A stretch of DNA of 64,000 nt from Devosia chinhatensis (lineage in GTDB: Bacteria; Pseudomonadota; Alphaproteobacteria; Rhizobiales; Devosiaceae), in the NCBI RefSeq assembly GCF_000969445.1, contig NZ_JZEY01000061.1, positions 310,001 to 374,000 on the forward strand, read 5' to 3'. The notes beneath the pieces were generated by a model. It saw only the letters and a list, made by a program, of their open reading frames with translations, had not been told where the DNA came from and made no database searches. Below, piece after piece: positions 19,112-27,945 of the stretch. Each line of letters begins with the position of its first letter. Position 1 is the first letter of the stretch. The translations under genes and the position numbers were made by a program.

Positions 19112-20416
19112 TTATGCGCCGGTGACCCGCCAGATGACGTCGCCGACGTCGTCGGCCATCAGCACGGCACCGTCGGCAGCAATGGCGACGCCCACTGGAC
19201 GGCCATAGGAATGCTCCTCGTCAGGCGAGAGGAAGTCCTTGAGGATCTCGCGCGGCATGCCGACCGGCTTGCCATTCTGGAATTCCACGAAGGCCAGCTT
19301 GTATCCGGATAGCTTGGAGCGGTTCCAGGAGCCGTGCTGGCCGATGGCCATGCCCTGCGGGAAGCCCGGCAGCGTGCCCTCGGGCAGCCAGCAAAGACCA
19401 AGCGAAGCGGTGTGTCCGCCCAGGGCATAATCGGGCTGCAGCGCCGAGGCCACCTTGGCTGCATCTTGCGGCACACGGTCGTCGACCACCCGGTTCCAGT
19501 AACAATTGGGCCAGCCGTAAAAGCCACCATCGACCACCGAGGTCAGGTAATCGGGCGGGGTTTCGTCGCCCAGCCCGTCGCGCTCATTGACCACGGTCCA
19601 CAAATGCCCACCCTGAGGCTCCCAGGCCATGCCCACCGGATTGCGCAGGCCGGAGCCGAAGATGCGCGACTGACCGGTGGCCAGATCCAGTTCGTGGATA
19701 CAGGCACGGTTTTCTTCCGCTGCCATGCCCTGGTCACCGATATTGCTCAGCGAGCCGACAGCGACATAGAGCTTGGAGCCATCGGCAGAAGCGATGAGAT
19801 TGCGTGTCCAGTGACCGCCGGGGATCAGGTCCATGATCTTGCGGCCGGGCGCAGAAATCCGCGTTGTGCCAAGGCTATAGGGATAGGCCAGGACGGCGTC
19901 GGAAGCGCCGACATAGAGCGTATCGCCGATCAGCACCATGCCGAAGGGCTGGCGCACATTTTCGATCAGGGCGTGGCGTTCTTCGGCCACCCCATCCCCA
20001 TCGGCATCGCGCAGCAGGATAACGCGGTTCGGGCTCTTGCCCGAGGCCTTCGCGCGCTTCATCGTGGCATGCATGGCATGGTCGAACAGCGAACGCGGCC
20101 CACTGCCCTCTTCGCCCATGGATTCGGCCACCAGCACGTCGCCATTGGGCAGGACATGCATGTTGCGCGGGTGATCGAGCCCCTTGGCGAAGGCGTTGAC
20201 CTTGAGCCCCGGTGCCGCCGTGGGCTTGTGATCGCCGACCCAACCCTTGGCCGTGGGCATCTTGAGGGTGGGAATCTTGCCCTGCGGCTTGGGATCGGGA
20301 ATGGTCGGCTGGGTGCCGTAGGCCGGCTGGCGCGGACCATCGCCGGAATGGCGGACAGCGACGGCGATACCACCGACAAGGGCTACAAGGCGGGCGAATA
20401 GACTGGGCTCGGCCAT
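19112..20416 (-). CDS. PQQ-dependent sugar (sorbosone) dehydrogenase-like protein
   Basis: This 434-residue protein begins with a hydrophobic segment (LVALVGGIAVAV) that should export or anchor it. A six-bladed beta-propeller of the glucose/sorbosone dehydrogenase family follows: LDHPRNMHVLPNGDVLVAES, GLRNPVGMAWEPQGGHLWTV, PVGVAIAADGAVLMADDVGD. Family members bind PQQ in the periplasm and oxidise sugars or aldehydes; many homologues are untested. It is the first gene of an operon with an ABC importer, an unusual pairing. No PQQ biosynthesis gene is in the window. Family confidence is high; substrate unknown. Confidence 0.85.
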   Translation of the reverse strand: MAEPSLFARLVALVGGIAVAVRHSGDGPRQPAYGTQPTIPDPKPQGKIPTLKMPTAKGWVGDHKPTAAPGLKVNAFAKGLDHPRNMHVLPNGDVLVAESMGEEGSGPRSLFDHAMHATMKRAKASGKSPNRVILLRDADGDGVAEERHALIENVRQPFGMVLIGDTLYVGASDAVLAYPYSLGTTRISAPGRKIMDLIPGGHWTRNLIASADGSKLYVAVGSLSNIGDQGMAAEENRACIHELDLATGQSRIFGSGLRNPVGMAWEPQGGHLWTVVNERDGLGDETPPDYLTSVVDGGFYGWPNCYWNRVVDDRVPQDAAKVASALQPDYALGGHTASLGLCWLPEGTLPGFPQGMAIGQHGSWNRSKLSGYKLAFVEFQNGKPVGMPREILKDFLSPDEEHSYGRPVGVAIAADGAVLMADDVGDVIWRVTGA

Positions 20417-20688
20417 TGGGCGTCTCTGAATAAGCGATCGGAAAGGAAAGCCACGCTAATGGCTTCTCCGGCCAAGAACCAGAGCAGGCGCCAACAAATA
20501 CGCCTGAAAAGAGGCAATTTCCACGAGGCCGGACCATTGAGGGCCTCGCCGCGGATCGATCCGGCAGCGTCGAGATTGCCATAGATGCCGGCGCCGTATC
20601 TCCCGGGACTGAGGAAATCTCTTTGCCCTGCTGTGCTCTCGGTCAAGCCCGCCCTATGGTCGCGCCAGCCGAACCAGGAAAGTGATTC
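20417..20688. other. Divergent intergenic region, dehydrogenase/tex
   Basis: 272 bases between divergent starts. Reading frames that cross it have no ribosome binding site or recognisable protein. I see no clear operator; promoters for both genes must lie here. Confidence 0.5.
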
Positions 20689-22989
20689 ATGTCCCAGCTC
20701 GACAGCCGCATTGCCAACCAGATCGCCAAGGACGTCGCCGCCCGCCCCGAGCAGGTGCGCGCTGCGGTAGACCTGCTGGACGGTGGCGCCACCGTGCCGT
20801 TCATCGCGCGCTACCGCAAGGAAGTGACCGGCGGGCTCGATGACACCCAATTGCGTCTGCTGGCCGAACGGCTGACTTACCTGCGTGAACTGGAAGCGCG
20901 CCGCACGGCGATCCTCAAGTCCATCGAGGACCAGGGAAAGCTCAATCCGCAGCTCACCGCCGCGATCGCCGGTGCTGCGACCAAGGCGGAACTCGAAGAT
21001 CTTTATCTGCCCTTCAAGCCCAAGCGTCGCACCAAAGCCGAAATCGCCCGGGAACGCGGCCTCGGGCCGCTGGCCGAAATGCTCCTGGCCAACCGGCGAA
21101 CCGATCCCCAGGAAGCGGCGAAGGCATTCCTGGCGCCCGACGTGCCCGGCACCAAGGAAGCCCTCGAGGGCGCGCGCGACATCGTCGTGGAAGGGCTATC
21201 GGAGAATGCCGCCCTCCTCGGTCAATTGCGCGCCCATATGCGCGAGCGCGCCATGCTGTCTTCCCGGGTCGTCAAGGGCAAGGAAGAGGCCGGAGCCAAG
21301 TTCGCCGATTACTTCGAGCATTCCGAGCGCTGGAACAAGGTGGCTGGCCATCGCGCCCTGGCCATGATGCGCGGGCGCGACGAGAATGTCCTTTCCCTCG
21401 ATATCGAGGTGGATGCCGACAGCACGGACGCGGTCAAGCCGGCCGAGCGGCTGGTTATTGCCGCGCTCGACGCCCGCAGTGACGGCGCCGCCGACTTGTG
21501 GCTGCGCGAGATCGCCGGCTGGGCCTGGCGCACGCGGCTCAGGATGACCCTCTCCATCGATCTCATGGTGGACCTGCGCGAGCGCGCCGAACTCGAAGCC
21601 ATCGGGGTTTTTGCGCGCAATCTCAAGGACCTGCTGCTGGCCGCCCCCGCCGGCGCCCGCCCCACTCTGGGTCTCGACCCCGGCATCCGGACCGGCGTCA
21701 AGGCAGCCGTGGTCGACGCAACCGGCAAGGTACTGGCCACCGACACGATCTATCCCTTCCAGCCTCGGAACGATGTCGCCGGCGCCCAGGCGGCCCTCCA
21801 GGCCTTGATCGGAAGGCATGGCATCGAGCTCATCGCCATCGGCAACGGCACGGGCAGCCGGGAAACCGAAAAGCTCGTGACTGACCTGATCCAGCGCCTG
21901 CCCGCGCCGCGCCCCACCAAGGTGATCGTGTCGGAGGCAGGAGCTTCGGTCTATTCCGCCTCCGAACTGGCGGCCGCTGAATTTCCCGATCTCGATGTGT
22001 CACTGCGCGGCGCAATATCGATCGCGCGGCGGCTGCAGGACCCGCTGGCAGAACTGGTCAAGATCGAGCCAAAGGCCATCGGGGTCGGCCAATATCAGCA
22101 CGATGTCGACCAATACCGGCTCGGCCGCTCCCTCGACGCCGTCGTCGAAGACGCAGTCAATGCGGTGGGCGTCGACCTCAACACCGCCTCCGCACCGCTT
22201 CTGGCCCGCATTTCTGGCCTTGGCCCATCGGTCGCCGAGGCCATCGTGGCCCATCGCAACGCCAATGGTCCTTTCGTCTCGCGCAAGGCCTTGCTGGACG
22301 TCCCGCGTCTGGGGCAGCGCACCTTCGAGCAGGCCGCTGGGTTCCTGCGCATCACCAATGGCAGCGAACCGCTCGACGCCTCCGCGGTGCATCCGGAGGC
22401 CTATGGCGTTGCCCGCAAGATCGTGACCGCTTGCGGTCGGGACCTGCGGACGCTGATGGGAGACAAATCTGTTTTGGGCACGCTCGACGCCCAACGCTTC
22501 GTCGACGATCGCTTCGGGCTGCCTACCGTGCGCGATATCATCGCCGAGCTCGAAAAGCCGGGCCGCGATCCGCGGCCAGCCTTCAAGACCGCGACCTTTG
22601 CCGAGGGCGTGGAAGACATCAAGGATCTCAGGCCCGGCATGATGCTGGAAGGCACGGTGACCAATGTCGCCGCCTTCGGCGCATTCGTCGATATTGGCGT
22701 GCATCAGGACGGGCTGGTACACGTGTCGCAACTGGCCGACAAATTCGTCAAGGACCCCCATGAGGTGGTCAAGGCCGGCGACGTGGTCAGGGTACGGGTG
22801 GTCGAGGTCGATGTTCCGCGCAAGCGCATCGGACTCTCGATGCGCAAGGAGATTGACCAGAGCGCGCCGCGCGAGCGTCAGCGCGAAAAGCCCGCCCGCT
22901 CCGCACGGCCGCAGCAAAACCAAAATCCCACCAGCAGCACCGGCTCCCTCGGCGATCGCCTCAGCGAAGCCATGCGCCGCAAGACCTGA
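20689..22989 (+). CDS. tex: RNA-binding transcription accessory protein Tex
   Basis: Tex is a cytoplasmic nucleic-acid-binding protein related to eukaryotic Spt6 that contacts RNA polymerase. The 766 residues have the usual order: N-terminal helical domain ([18 protein letters not shown]), a YqgF-like RNase H fold ([17 protein letters not shown]), helix-hairpin-helix repeats ([20 protein letters not shown]) and a C-terminal S1 domain ([20 protein letters not shown]). A basic Pro/Arg/Gln tail follows. Length and motifs are complete. The gene stands alone. Confidence 0.96.
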   Translation: MSQLDSRIANQIAKDVAARPEQVRAAVDLLDGGATVPFIARYRKEVTGGLDDTQLRLLAERLTYLRELEARRTAILKSIEDQGKLNPQLTAAIAGAATKAELEDLYLPFKPKRRTKAEIARERGLGPLAEMLLANRRTDPQEAAKAFLAPDVPGTKEALEGARDIVVEGLSENAALLGQLRAHMRERAMLSSRVVKGKEEAGAKFADYFEHSERWNKVAGHRALAMMRGRDENVLSLDIEVDADSTDAVKPAERLVIAALDARSDGAADLWLREIAGWAWRTRLRMTLSIDLMVDLRERAELEAIGVFARNLKDLLLAAPAGARPTLGLDPGIRTGVKAAVVDATGKVLATDTIYPFQPRNDVAGAQAALQALIGRHGIELIAIGNGTGSRETEKLVTDLIQRLPAPRPTKVIVSEAGASVYSASELAAAEFPDLDVSLRGAISIARRLQDPLAELVKIEPKAIGVGQYQHDVDQYRLGRSLDAVVEDAVNAVGVDLNTASAPLLARISGLGPSVAEAIVAHRNANGPFVSRKALLDVPRLGQRTFEQAAGFLRITNGSEPLDASAVHPEAYGVARKIVTACGRDLRTLMGDKSVLGTLDAQRFVDDRFGLPTVRDIIAELEKPGRDPRPAFKTATFAEGVEDIKDLRPGMMLEGTVTNVAAFGAFVDIGVHQDGLVHVSQLADKFVKDPHEVVKAGDVVRVRVVEVDVPRKRIGLSMRKEIDQSAPRERQREKPARSARPQQNQNPTSSTGSLGDRLSEAMRRKT

Positions 22990-23087
22990 CCGAGCAGGAG
23001 CGGTCAAGTACCCGAAAGAAGCATATTGAGCATCCCGTTTTCTGGTAGTGTCTCGGCCAGGTGAAATCGGTGAACCATGCGGATGCC

Positions 23088-23366
23088 TTATGCGGCGGTT
23101 CCCAGCCACACGATTGACGCTGCGACAGACGCGATCAAGGCCGCTAGCCCCACATAGATGAGCATTCCCGCCCAATTGCCTTTTGGATTGGCTGCGGGCT
23201 GGCGGCGTTCGGAACGGAAAGAGGTCGCGTTTCCGCCCGCCTCAGCGTCCGTTTCGAGCGGGGCAGCCGCCGGATCGGGAAAAGCAATCTTGTCCCCTGT
23301 CAGCCCGGCGTCGATATCGGCACGCAGACGCTCGCCCGTGATAGCCGTGTCTGTATCAGACTTCAT
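23088..23366 (-). CDS. Small single-helix membrane protein, unknown
   Basis: This 92-residue protein has a polar, acidic N-terminal 65 residues and one C-terminal membrane helix (MLIYVGLAALIASVAASIVW), giving a tail-anchored layout. A strong ribosome binding site (GGGAGG, seven bases before the ATG) supports it as a real gene. It lies downstream, on the same strand, of a 61-residue membrane protein and a YciE-like gene, so it may belong to a stress cluster. No family is recognised. Confidence 0.65.
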   Translation of the reverse strand: MKSDTDTAITGERLRADIDAGLTGDKIAFPDPAAAPLETDAEAGGNATSFRSERRQPAANPKGNWAGMLIYVGLAALIASVAASIVWLGTAA

Positions 23367-23421
23367 CGCTTACCTCCCTATTGCATCCTGACATGTACGG
23401 CCGACCCGGAATTGAAGACGG

Positions 23422-23607
23422 TCACGTCAGTGGGTTTAAAAATGCCATGATCGTGCCGCCGATCAGGATGAAGCCGGCGATAAAGCCTCCGATGCGGAGC
23501 ATCGCACCCAGAGGCGACGCCCCTAGGAGCCATCGATCCACTGGCTGTTGGAGATTACGGCTGATGCTGCGGTCCGTCTCCGGGCGCGGCGCGTTCGGGC
23601 CTCGCAT
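23422..23607 (-). CDS. Very small membrane protein, unknown
   Basis: A 61-residue frame beginning four bases after the YciE-like stop codon. It has a polar N-terminus (MRGPNAPRPETDRSISR) and one C-terminal helix (IGGFIAGFILIGGTIMAFL). The ribosome binding site (AAGAAG) is weak. Close spacing and the membrane helix favour a real gene, but it has no recognised family. A longer frame to 23652 would overlap the upstream gene. Confidence 0.5.
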   Translation of the reverse strand: MRGPNAPRPETDRSISRNLQQPVDRWLLGASPLGAMLRIGGFIAGFILIGGTIMAFLNPLT

Positions 23608-23611
23608 CGCG

Positions 23612-24118
23612 CTACTTCTTGGCCTCGGTGGCGCTGTCGCTGAGACTGGCATAGCGCAGTGTCAGCGGCTCAATCGCACTGTCCAGCCATTCGGACATCG
23701 CGATTTCCTCATCGAGATTGTGTTGCAGCAGAGAGATGGCCTCGTCGTCGGCCACTTGTTCCGCCAAGGCAAGCAGTGATTTGTAAGCTGCGATTTCGTA
23801 ATTCTCGAACGCAAAATTCGCGAAGCTGTTTTTGACGATCTCGTCAGGCGCCATGGAGTGACCCAAAGCTGCCAGGGTACCGCCAATGCTCAAGGCGGTA
23901 TCCTTGAGACTGGAATGACTGCTGCCGGTCTTGTCCAGCAGCCTGTCCAATCGCGTTAGCTGCCCTTCGGTCTCGACCACATGTTGGTCAAGTCGCTCGG
24001 CCATCTCGGGATAATGTTTGATGCGCGACACCTGCGGATGCATGATGGCAAGTGCCTGATTTTCCATGGCATGTGCGTTGCGCAGGCCAGCCACGTAGAT
24101 TTCCAATGGTGTCGACAT
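23612..24118 (-). CDS. YciE/YciF-type ferritin-like protein (DUF892)
   Basis: This 168-residue all-helical protein matches the DUF892 family: YVAGLRNAHAMENQAL at the N-terminus, HVVETEGQLTRLDRLLD and NFAFENYEIAAYKSLLALAE. These are ferritin-like four-helix bundles with metal-binding carboxylates and His. They are induced by osmotic or general stress in enterobacteria; their activity is unknown. It heads a cluster with two small membrane-protein genes. I could not find an EcfG promoter upstream of it. Confidence 0.86.
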   Translation of the reverse strand: MSTPLEIYVAGLRNAHAMENQALAIMHPQVSRIKHYPEMAERLDQHVVETEGQLTRLDRLLDKTGSSHSSLKDTALSIGGTLAALGHSMAPDEIVKNSFANFAFENYEIAAYKSLLALAEQVADDEAISLLQHNLDEEIAMSEWLDSAIEPLTLRYASLSDSATEAKK

Positions 24119-24390
24119 CCTGCATCTCCATTCTGCTTACGGGTCAAAAGCTCCTGGAGACGACGTTGGATGCCTCACTAACTGAGGTTAGATCGAACGC
24201 GACGTAGGCATCAGTCGAGCTTTGAAAAGGAGACACCTGGCCAGAGTGTACGCGCCGGCTGCCCCGCTTGCCGATGACACCCATATTCTGTCAACAATCT
24301 CCATTGACGCCGTATCGGCGCAGGCGTATTTGCAGCCTCAGGACATCTCGCCCTAACGCGAGACGCATAGGCCTGGGAGGGCCGCTGAGA
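24119..24390 (+). promoter_or_regulatory. serC leader, candidate serC-motif RNA
   Basis: 272 bases between the YciE-like start and serC. Near its end a six-pair hairpin (TCTCGC at 24346-24351, GCGAGA at 24358-24363) precedes a second one (GGCC 24370-24373 with 24380-24383). The second hairpin encloses the serC ribosome binding site GGGAGG. GCCCT in the first hairpin (24350-24354) could instead pair with AGGGC (24378-24382), giving two exclusive folds. A serC RNA motif is known immediately upstream of serC in alphaproteobacteria; I could not compare this sequence with its consensus. Confidence 0.4.
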
Positions 24391-25572
24391 ATGGCTGAGA
24401 CGCCCCACACCGCACCGGCGGTCAAACCGGCAAACCCCAATTTTTCGTCGGGTCCCTGTTCGAAGCGTCCGGGTTGGACGCTCGATGCCCTTGCCGGCGC
24501 CCTGACCGGCCGCTCGCATCGCGCCAAGATCGCCAAGGCGCGCATCCAGGAAGCCATCGACCTCACCCGTCAGCTGCTCGAAGTTCCTGCCGATTATCGC
24601 ATCGGCATCGTCCCTGCCTCCGATACCGGCGCTGTCGAGATGTTTCTCTGGAGCGCGCTCGGCGCCCGGGGCGTCGACATGCTGGCATGGGAAAGCTTCG
24701 GAGCCGGCTGGGTGACCGATGTGCAAAAGCAACTCAAGCTCGCTGACTGCCGGGTGCTCGAGGCGCCCTATGGCGAACTGCCGGACCTCGATCAGGTCGA
24801 TTTTGACCGGGATGTGGTCTTTACCTGGAATGGCACGACCTCTGGCGTCCGCGTCCCCAATGCCGACTGGATCCCGACCGACCGCGAAGGTCTCACCATC
24901 TGCGACGCCACCTCCGCGGCTTTCGCACAGAAGCTCGATTTCCAGAAGCTCGATGTCGTGACCTTCTCCTGGCAGAAGGCGCTGGGTGGCGAGGCGGCGC
25001 ATGGCGTGCTGATCCTGTCGCCGCGTGCCGTCGAACGGCTCGAGACCTACAAGCCGGACCGTCCGCTGCCCAAGATTTTCCGCCTGACCAAGGGCGGCAA
25101 GCTGATCGAAGGCATCTTCAAGGCCGAAACCATCAACACCGTGTCGATGATCTGCATCGAAGACGCCGTCGACGCCATGAAATGGGGCCTCGAGATCGGA
25201 GGCCTCAAGGCCATGCAGGCTCGCGCCGATGCCAATTTCAAGGCGCTGGCCGAATGGGTGGAAAAGACCGACTGGGTCGACTTCCTCGCCAAGGTGCCCG
25301 AGCAGCGCTCGAATACTTCGGTGTGCCTGTCCATTGTCGATCCTGCGGTCGCCGCGCTCGATCCCGATGCCCAGGCCGCCTTTGCCAAGGCTATCGTGTC
25401 GCGGCTCGACAAGCTTGGCGTGGCTTATGATTTCGGCTCCTACAAGGACGCTCCGGCAGGTCTGCGGATCTGGGCCGGCTCGACCATCGAAACCGATGAC
25501 CTTGTCAAGCTGACGCCATGGCTCGACTGGGCCTTCGCCCAGGAGAAGGCTGCCCTTGGGGCCGCTGCCTGA
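24391..25572 (+). CDS. serC: Phosphoserine transaminase
   Basis: SerC converts 3-phosphohydroxypyruvate and glutamate to phosphoserine, step two of serine synthesis; it can also act in pyridoxal phosphate synthesis. The 393-residue protein has the N-terminal [12 protein letters not shown] typical of the alphaproteobacterial type, [12 protein letters not shown], and the PLP-binding lysine at about 196 ([10 protein letters not shown]). ATG 24391 follows GGGAGG; upstream in-frame ATGs lack a ribosome binding site. serA follows after 159 bases. It pairs with serA as the classical serine operon, although the gap contains a repeat hairpin and a tRNA-like sequence. Confidence 0.95.
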   Translation: MAETPHTAPAVKPANPNFSSGPCSKRPGWTLDALAGALTGRSHRAKIAKARIQEAIDLTRQLLEVPADYRIGIVPASDTGAVEMFLWSALGARGVDMLAWESFGAGWVTDVQKQLKLADCRVLEAPYGELPDLDQVDFDRDVVFTWNGTTSGVRVPNADWIPTDREGLTICDATSAAFAQKLDFQKLDVVTFSWQKALGGEAAHGVLILSPRAVERLETYKPDRPLPKIFRLTKGGKLIEGIFKAETINTVSMICIEDAVDAMKWGLEIGGLKAMQARADANFKALAEWVEKTDWVDFLAKVPEQRSNTSVCLSIVDPAVAALDPDAQAAFAKAIVSRLDKLGVAYDFGSYKDAPAGLRIWAGSTIETDDLVKLTPWLDWAFAQEKAALGAAA

Positions 25573-25609
25573 CCGTCTTGGAAGACACGACGCTGCTTTT
25601 GCACCTTCG

Positions 25610-25650
25610 TCAATGGACCACCGGGACAAACCCGGTGGTGACGTCAGGAG
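25610..25650. repeat. Palindromic intergenic repeat-like hairpin
   Basis: ACCACCGGG, ACAAA, CCCGGTGGT forms a perfect nine-pair stem flanked by TGG and GACGTC. It resembles the short palindromic intergenic repeats (CCGGGACAAGCCCGG type) scattered through many alphaproteobacterial genomes. Only this copy is in the window. No T-run follows, so it is a poor terminator. Confidence 0.55.
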
Positions 25651-25674
25651 GCAGCCGAGCAAACAACCCATTCA

Positions 25675-25711
25675 TGCAAGGTCGCAGGCTCAAATCCTGC
25701 TCTTGCAACCA
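25675..25711 (+). other. tRNA-like minihelix or tRNA 3' remnant
   Basis: A T-arm (GCAGG, loop CTCAAAT, CCTGC; 25684-25700) sits on an acceptor-like stem (TGCAAG 25675-25680 with CTTGCA 25702-25707) followed by discriminator A and CCA. D-arm and anticodon arm are missing. The first T-loop base is C rather than T. It looks like a tRNA internally deleted to acceptor plus T-arm, or a tRNA 3' end left by an integration event. It is not a functional tRNA. Confidence 0.45.
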
Positions 25712-25731
25712 AACCGCAGGGACCATTCCAC

Positions 25732-27315
25732 ATGCCCAAAGTTCTCGTATCCGATAAACTGAGCCCCACCGCAGTCCAGATCTTCAAGGACAACGGCGTC
25801 GAGGTCGACTACCTGCCCGACCTGGGCAAGGACAAGGAAAAGCTTCTCGACGTCATCGGCCAATATGATGGCCTGGCCATCCGCTCGGCCACCAAGGTGA
25901 CCGAAAAGATCATCGCCGCTGCCACCAATCTCAAGGTCATCGGGCGCGCCGGCATCGGCGTTGACAATGTCGATATCCCGGCCGCGACCAAGAAGGGCAT
26001 CATTGTGATGAATACGCCCTTCGGCAATTCCATCACCACGGCCGAACATGCCATCGCCATGATGATGGCCCTCGCCCGTCAACTGCCCGAAGCCGACGCC
26101 TCGACCCGCGCCTCCAAGTGGGAAAAGAACCGCTTCATGGGCGTGGAAGTCACCAACAAGACGCTCGGCCTGATCGGTGCGGGCAATATCGGCTCCATTG
26201 TCGCTGACCGCGCCATTGGCCTCAAGATGAAGGTCGTCGCCTACGACCCCTTCCTCACCCCCGAACGCGCGCAGACGCTGGGTATCGAAAAGGTGGAGCT
26301 CGACGATCTGCTCGCTCGTGCCGATTTCATCACGCTGCACACCCCGCTGATCGACGCCACGCGCAATATCCTCAACGCCGAGACGCTGGCCAAGACCAGG
26401 AAGGGCGTGCGCATCATCAATTGCGCGCGTGGCGGCCTGATCGATGAAGCTGCGCTCTACGATGCACTCAAGTCCGGCCAGGTTGCAGGCGCCGCGCTCG
26501 ACGTGTTCCTGGTGGAACCGGCGGAAAGCAACCCGCTGTTCGAGCTGCCCAACGTCATCTGCACGCCCCACCTGGGTGCCGCGACGACCGAAGCGCAGGA
26601 AAACGTCGCTCTCCAGGTCGCCGAACAGATTTCGGCCTACCTGATGACCGGCGAGATCACCAATGCGTTGAACTTCCCCTCGATCTCGGCCGAGGAAGCC
26701 CCGATCATCACGCCCTGGGTCAAGCTTGCCGAGGCGCTCGGCTCCTTTGCCGGTCAGCTGACCGAGACCGCGATCAGTGGCATCAAGATCGAATTCGAAG
26801 GCACCCCGGCCGGGCTTAACACCCGTCCGATGGTCGCTGCCGCCATCAATGGCGTGCTCAAGCCCTCGCTCGGGGACATCAACATGGTGTCGGCGCCGCA
26901 GATCGCCAAGGATCGCGGCATTGTCGTCGAGACCACCACCCGCGACCAGCAGGGCGCCTATGAGGGCTATGTCCGTCTCGTGGTGACGACCGAACGCCAG
27001 ACCCGGGGCCTTGCAGGCACCATCTTTGCCAATGGCCGGCCGCGCGTCATCCAGGTCAAGGACATCAACATGGAAGCGGAGCTCACGCCGTCCATGCTCT
27101 ATGTCACCAATGAGGATCGGCCCGGCCACATTGGTCGTCTCGGCACGCTTCTGGGCACGTTGGGCATCAATATCGCCAATTTCAACCTTGGCCGCGCCGA
27201 GGTTGGTGGCGACGCCATCGCACTGGTCTCGATCGACGGTACACTGACCGAAGAACAGCTGGGCCAGATCGCCAAGCTCGAAGGCGTCAAGCAAGCCAAG
27301 GCGCTCAAGTTCTAG
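25732..27315 (+). CDS. serA: D-3-phosphoglycerate dehydrogenase
   Basis: SerA oxidises 3-phosphoglycerate with NAD+ to 3-phosphohydroxypyruvate, the committed step of serine synthesis. The 527-residue long form has the catalytic/NAD domains (GRAGIGVDNVD, LGLIGAGNIGSIVADRA, NCARGGLIDEAAL, CTPHLGAATTEAQENVA), an allosteric substrate-binding domain, and a C-terminal ACT domain (LYVTNEDRPGHIGRLGTLLG) that usually binds serine. The dinucleotide loop is complete and the active-site His is in TPHLG. CAGGGA lies upstream of the ATG. A good terminator follows. Confidence 0.97.
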   Translation: MPKVLVSDKLSPTAVQIFKDNGVEVDYLPDLGKDKEKLLDVIGQYDGLAIRSATKVTEKIIAAATNLKVIGRAGIGVDNVDIPAATKKGIIVMNTPFGNSITTAEHAIAMMMALARQLPEADASTRASKWEKNRFMGVEVTNKTLGLIGAGNIGSIVADRAIGLKMKVVAYDPFLTPERAQTLGIEKVELDDLLARADFITLHTPLIDATRNILNAETLAKTRKGVRIINCARGGLIDEAALYDALKSGQVAGAALDVFLVEPAESNPLFELPNVICTPHLGAATTEAQENVALQVAEQISAYLMTGEITNALNFPSISAEEAPIITPWVKLAEALGSFAGQLTETAISGIKIEFEGTPAGLNTRPMVAAAINGVLKPSLGDINMVSAPQIAKDRGIVVETTTRDQQGAYEGYVRLVVTTERQTRGLAGTIFANGRPRVIQVKDINMEAELTPSMLYVTNEDRPGHIGRLGTLLGTLGINIANFNLGRAEVGGDAIALVSIDGTLTEEQLGQIAKLEGVKQAKALKF

Positions 27316-27343
27316 GCAATTTTGACCTTGCGCCAAATCAAGG

Positions 27344-27373
27344 CCCCGCCGGCTCAGTCGGCGGGGTTTTTCT
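27344..27373 (+). terminator. Rho-independent terminator of serA
   Basis: Perfect eight-pair stem (CCCCGCCG 27344-27351 with CGGCGGGG 27359-27366), seven-base loop and TTTTTCTT. Confidence 0.88.
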
Positions 27374-27410
27374 TCCTTCAGAGCCCCTATCTGGGTGCCA
27401 GAAATCAGCC

Positions 27411-27893
27411 TCAGGTGGACTGGTCCGGCGCCTTTGTCGCCATCCCCTGCATGAGACGCTCCAGATTGTCCCAACCCATAGGATTGGACGCCTTTTCGGC
27501 ATAGTCCAGGGCGCTATCGGGCCCATAATACTCGCCTTCCTCGCAATCGAACAAAACGCCGCCGGTTGCGCGCATGTAAAGTGCTGCAGACACCAGAGCG
27601 GAGATACACTCGTAGCGTAGGCCGCCAAACCGGAAAGCCAGCAACCATCGCCATTGGCGGTCTGCCGGAAAACCCTCCGCCTTGAGTTCATCGAGTACTT
27701 TGCCGGCATCGAAGTGGTCGCATTCGAAGCCACTTTGCCTGTCATCGATGGTCACCGGGAGGAAACCGGCGACGTCGAGGAAATCCCGAGAAGCATCCAG
27801 CCTGATGTTAAAGCCTGCATCATCCAGCGCCGCCTGCCATTCGGCCATCGAGTCCAGACGACGATCAGAAAATACGTATACTTCCATGGACAT
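27411..27893 (-). CDS. Hypothetical protein, unknown family
   Basis: This 160-residue acidic, soluble protein has no signal peptide or membrane segment. It opens with MSMEVYVFSDRRLDSMAEWQ and contains FECDHFDAGKVLDELKAEGF and VLFDCEEGEYYGPDSALDYA. I do not recognise a named family; it resembles small uncharacterised cytoplasmic proteins. ATG 27893 is supported by AGGAGG eight bases upstream; a longer frame to 28052 would overlap the EamA gene. It follows EamA by 52 bases on the same strand and may be co-transcribed. Confidence 0.7.
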   Translation of the reverse strand: MSMEVYVFSDRRLDSMAEWQAALDDAGFNIRLDASRDFLDVAGFLPVTIDDRQSGFECDHFDAGKVLDELKAEGFPADRQWRWLLAFRFGGLRYECISALVSAALYMRATGGVLFDCEEGEYYGPDSALDYAEKASNPMGWDNLERLMQGMATKAPDQST

Positions 27894-27945
27894 GAGCGCG
27901 CCCTCCTTTGAACAAAAGAGGAACACACGATCCTGCTGCTGGCAA

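Noticed and set aside
20383..20850. A 155-codon minus-strand frame across the start of tex
   Set aside because: It lies mostly opposite tex and the intergenic gap and lacks any recognised motif or ribosome binding site.
25636..25711. A complete 76-base tRNA ending in CCA at 25711
   Set aside because: No sequence at the expected 5' end pairs with the acceptor strand, and there is no D-arm or anticodon arm.
25690..27474. A 594-codon minus-strand frame opposite serA
   Set aside because: It mirrors the serA codon pattern and has no ribosome binding site or family motif.
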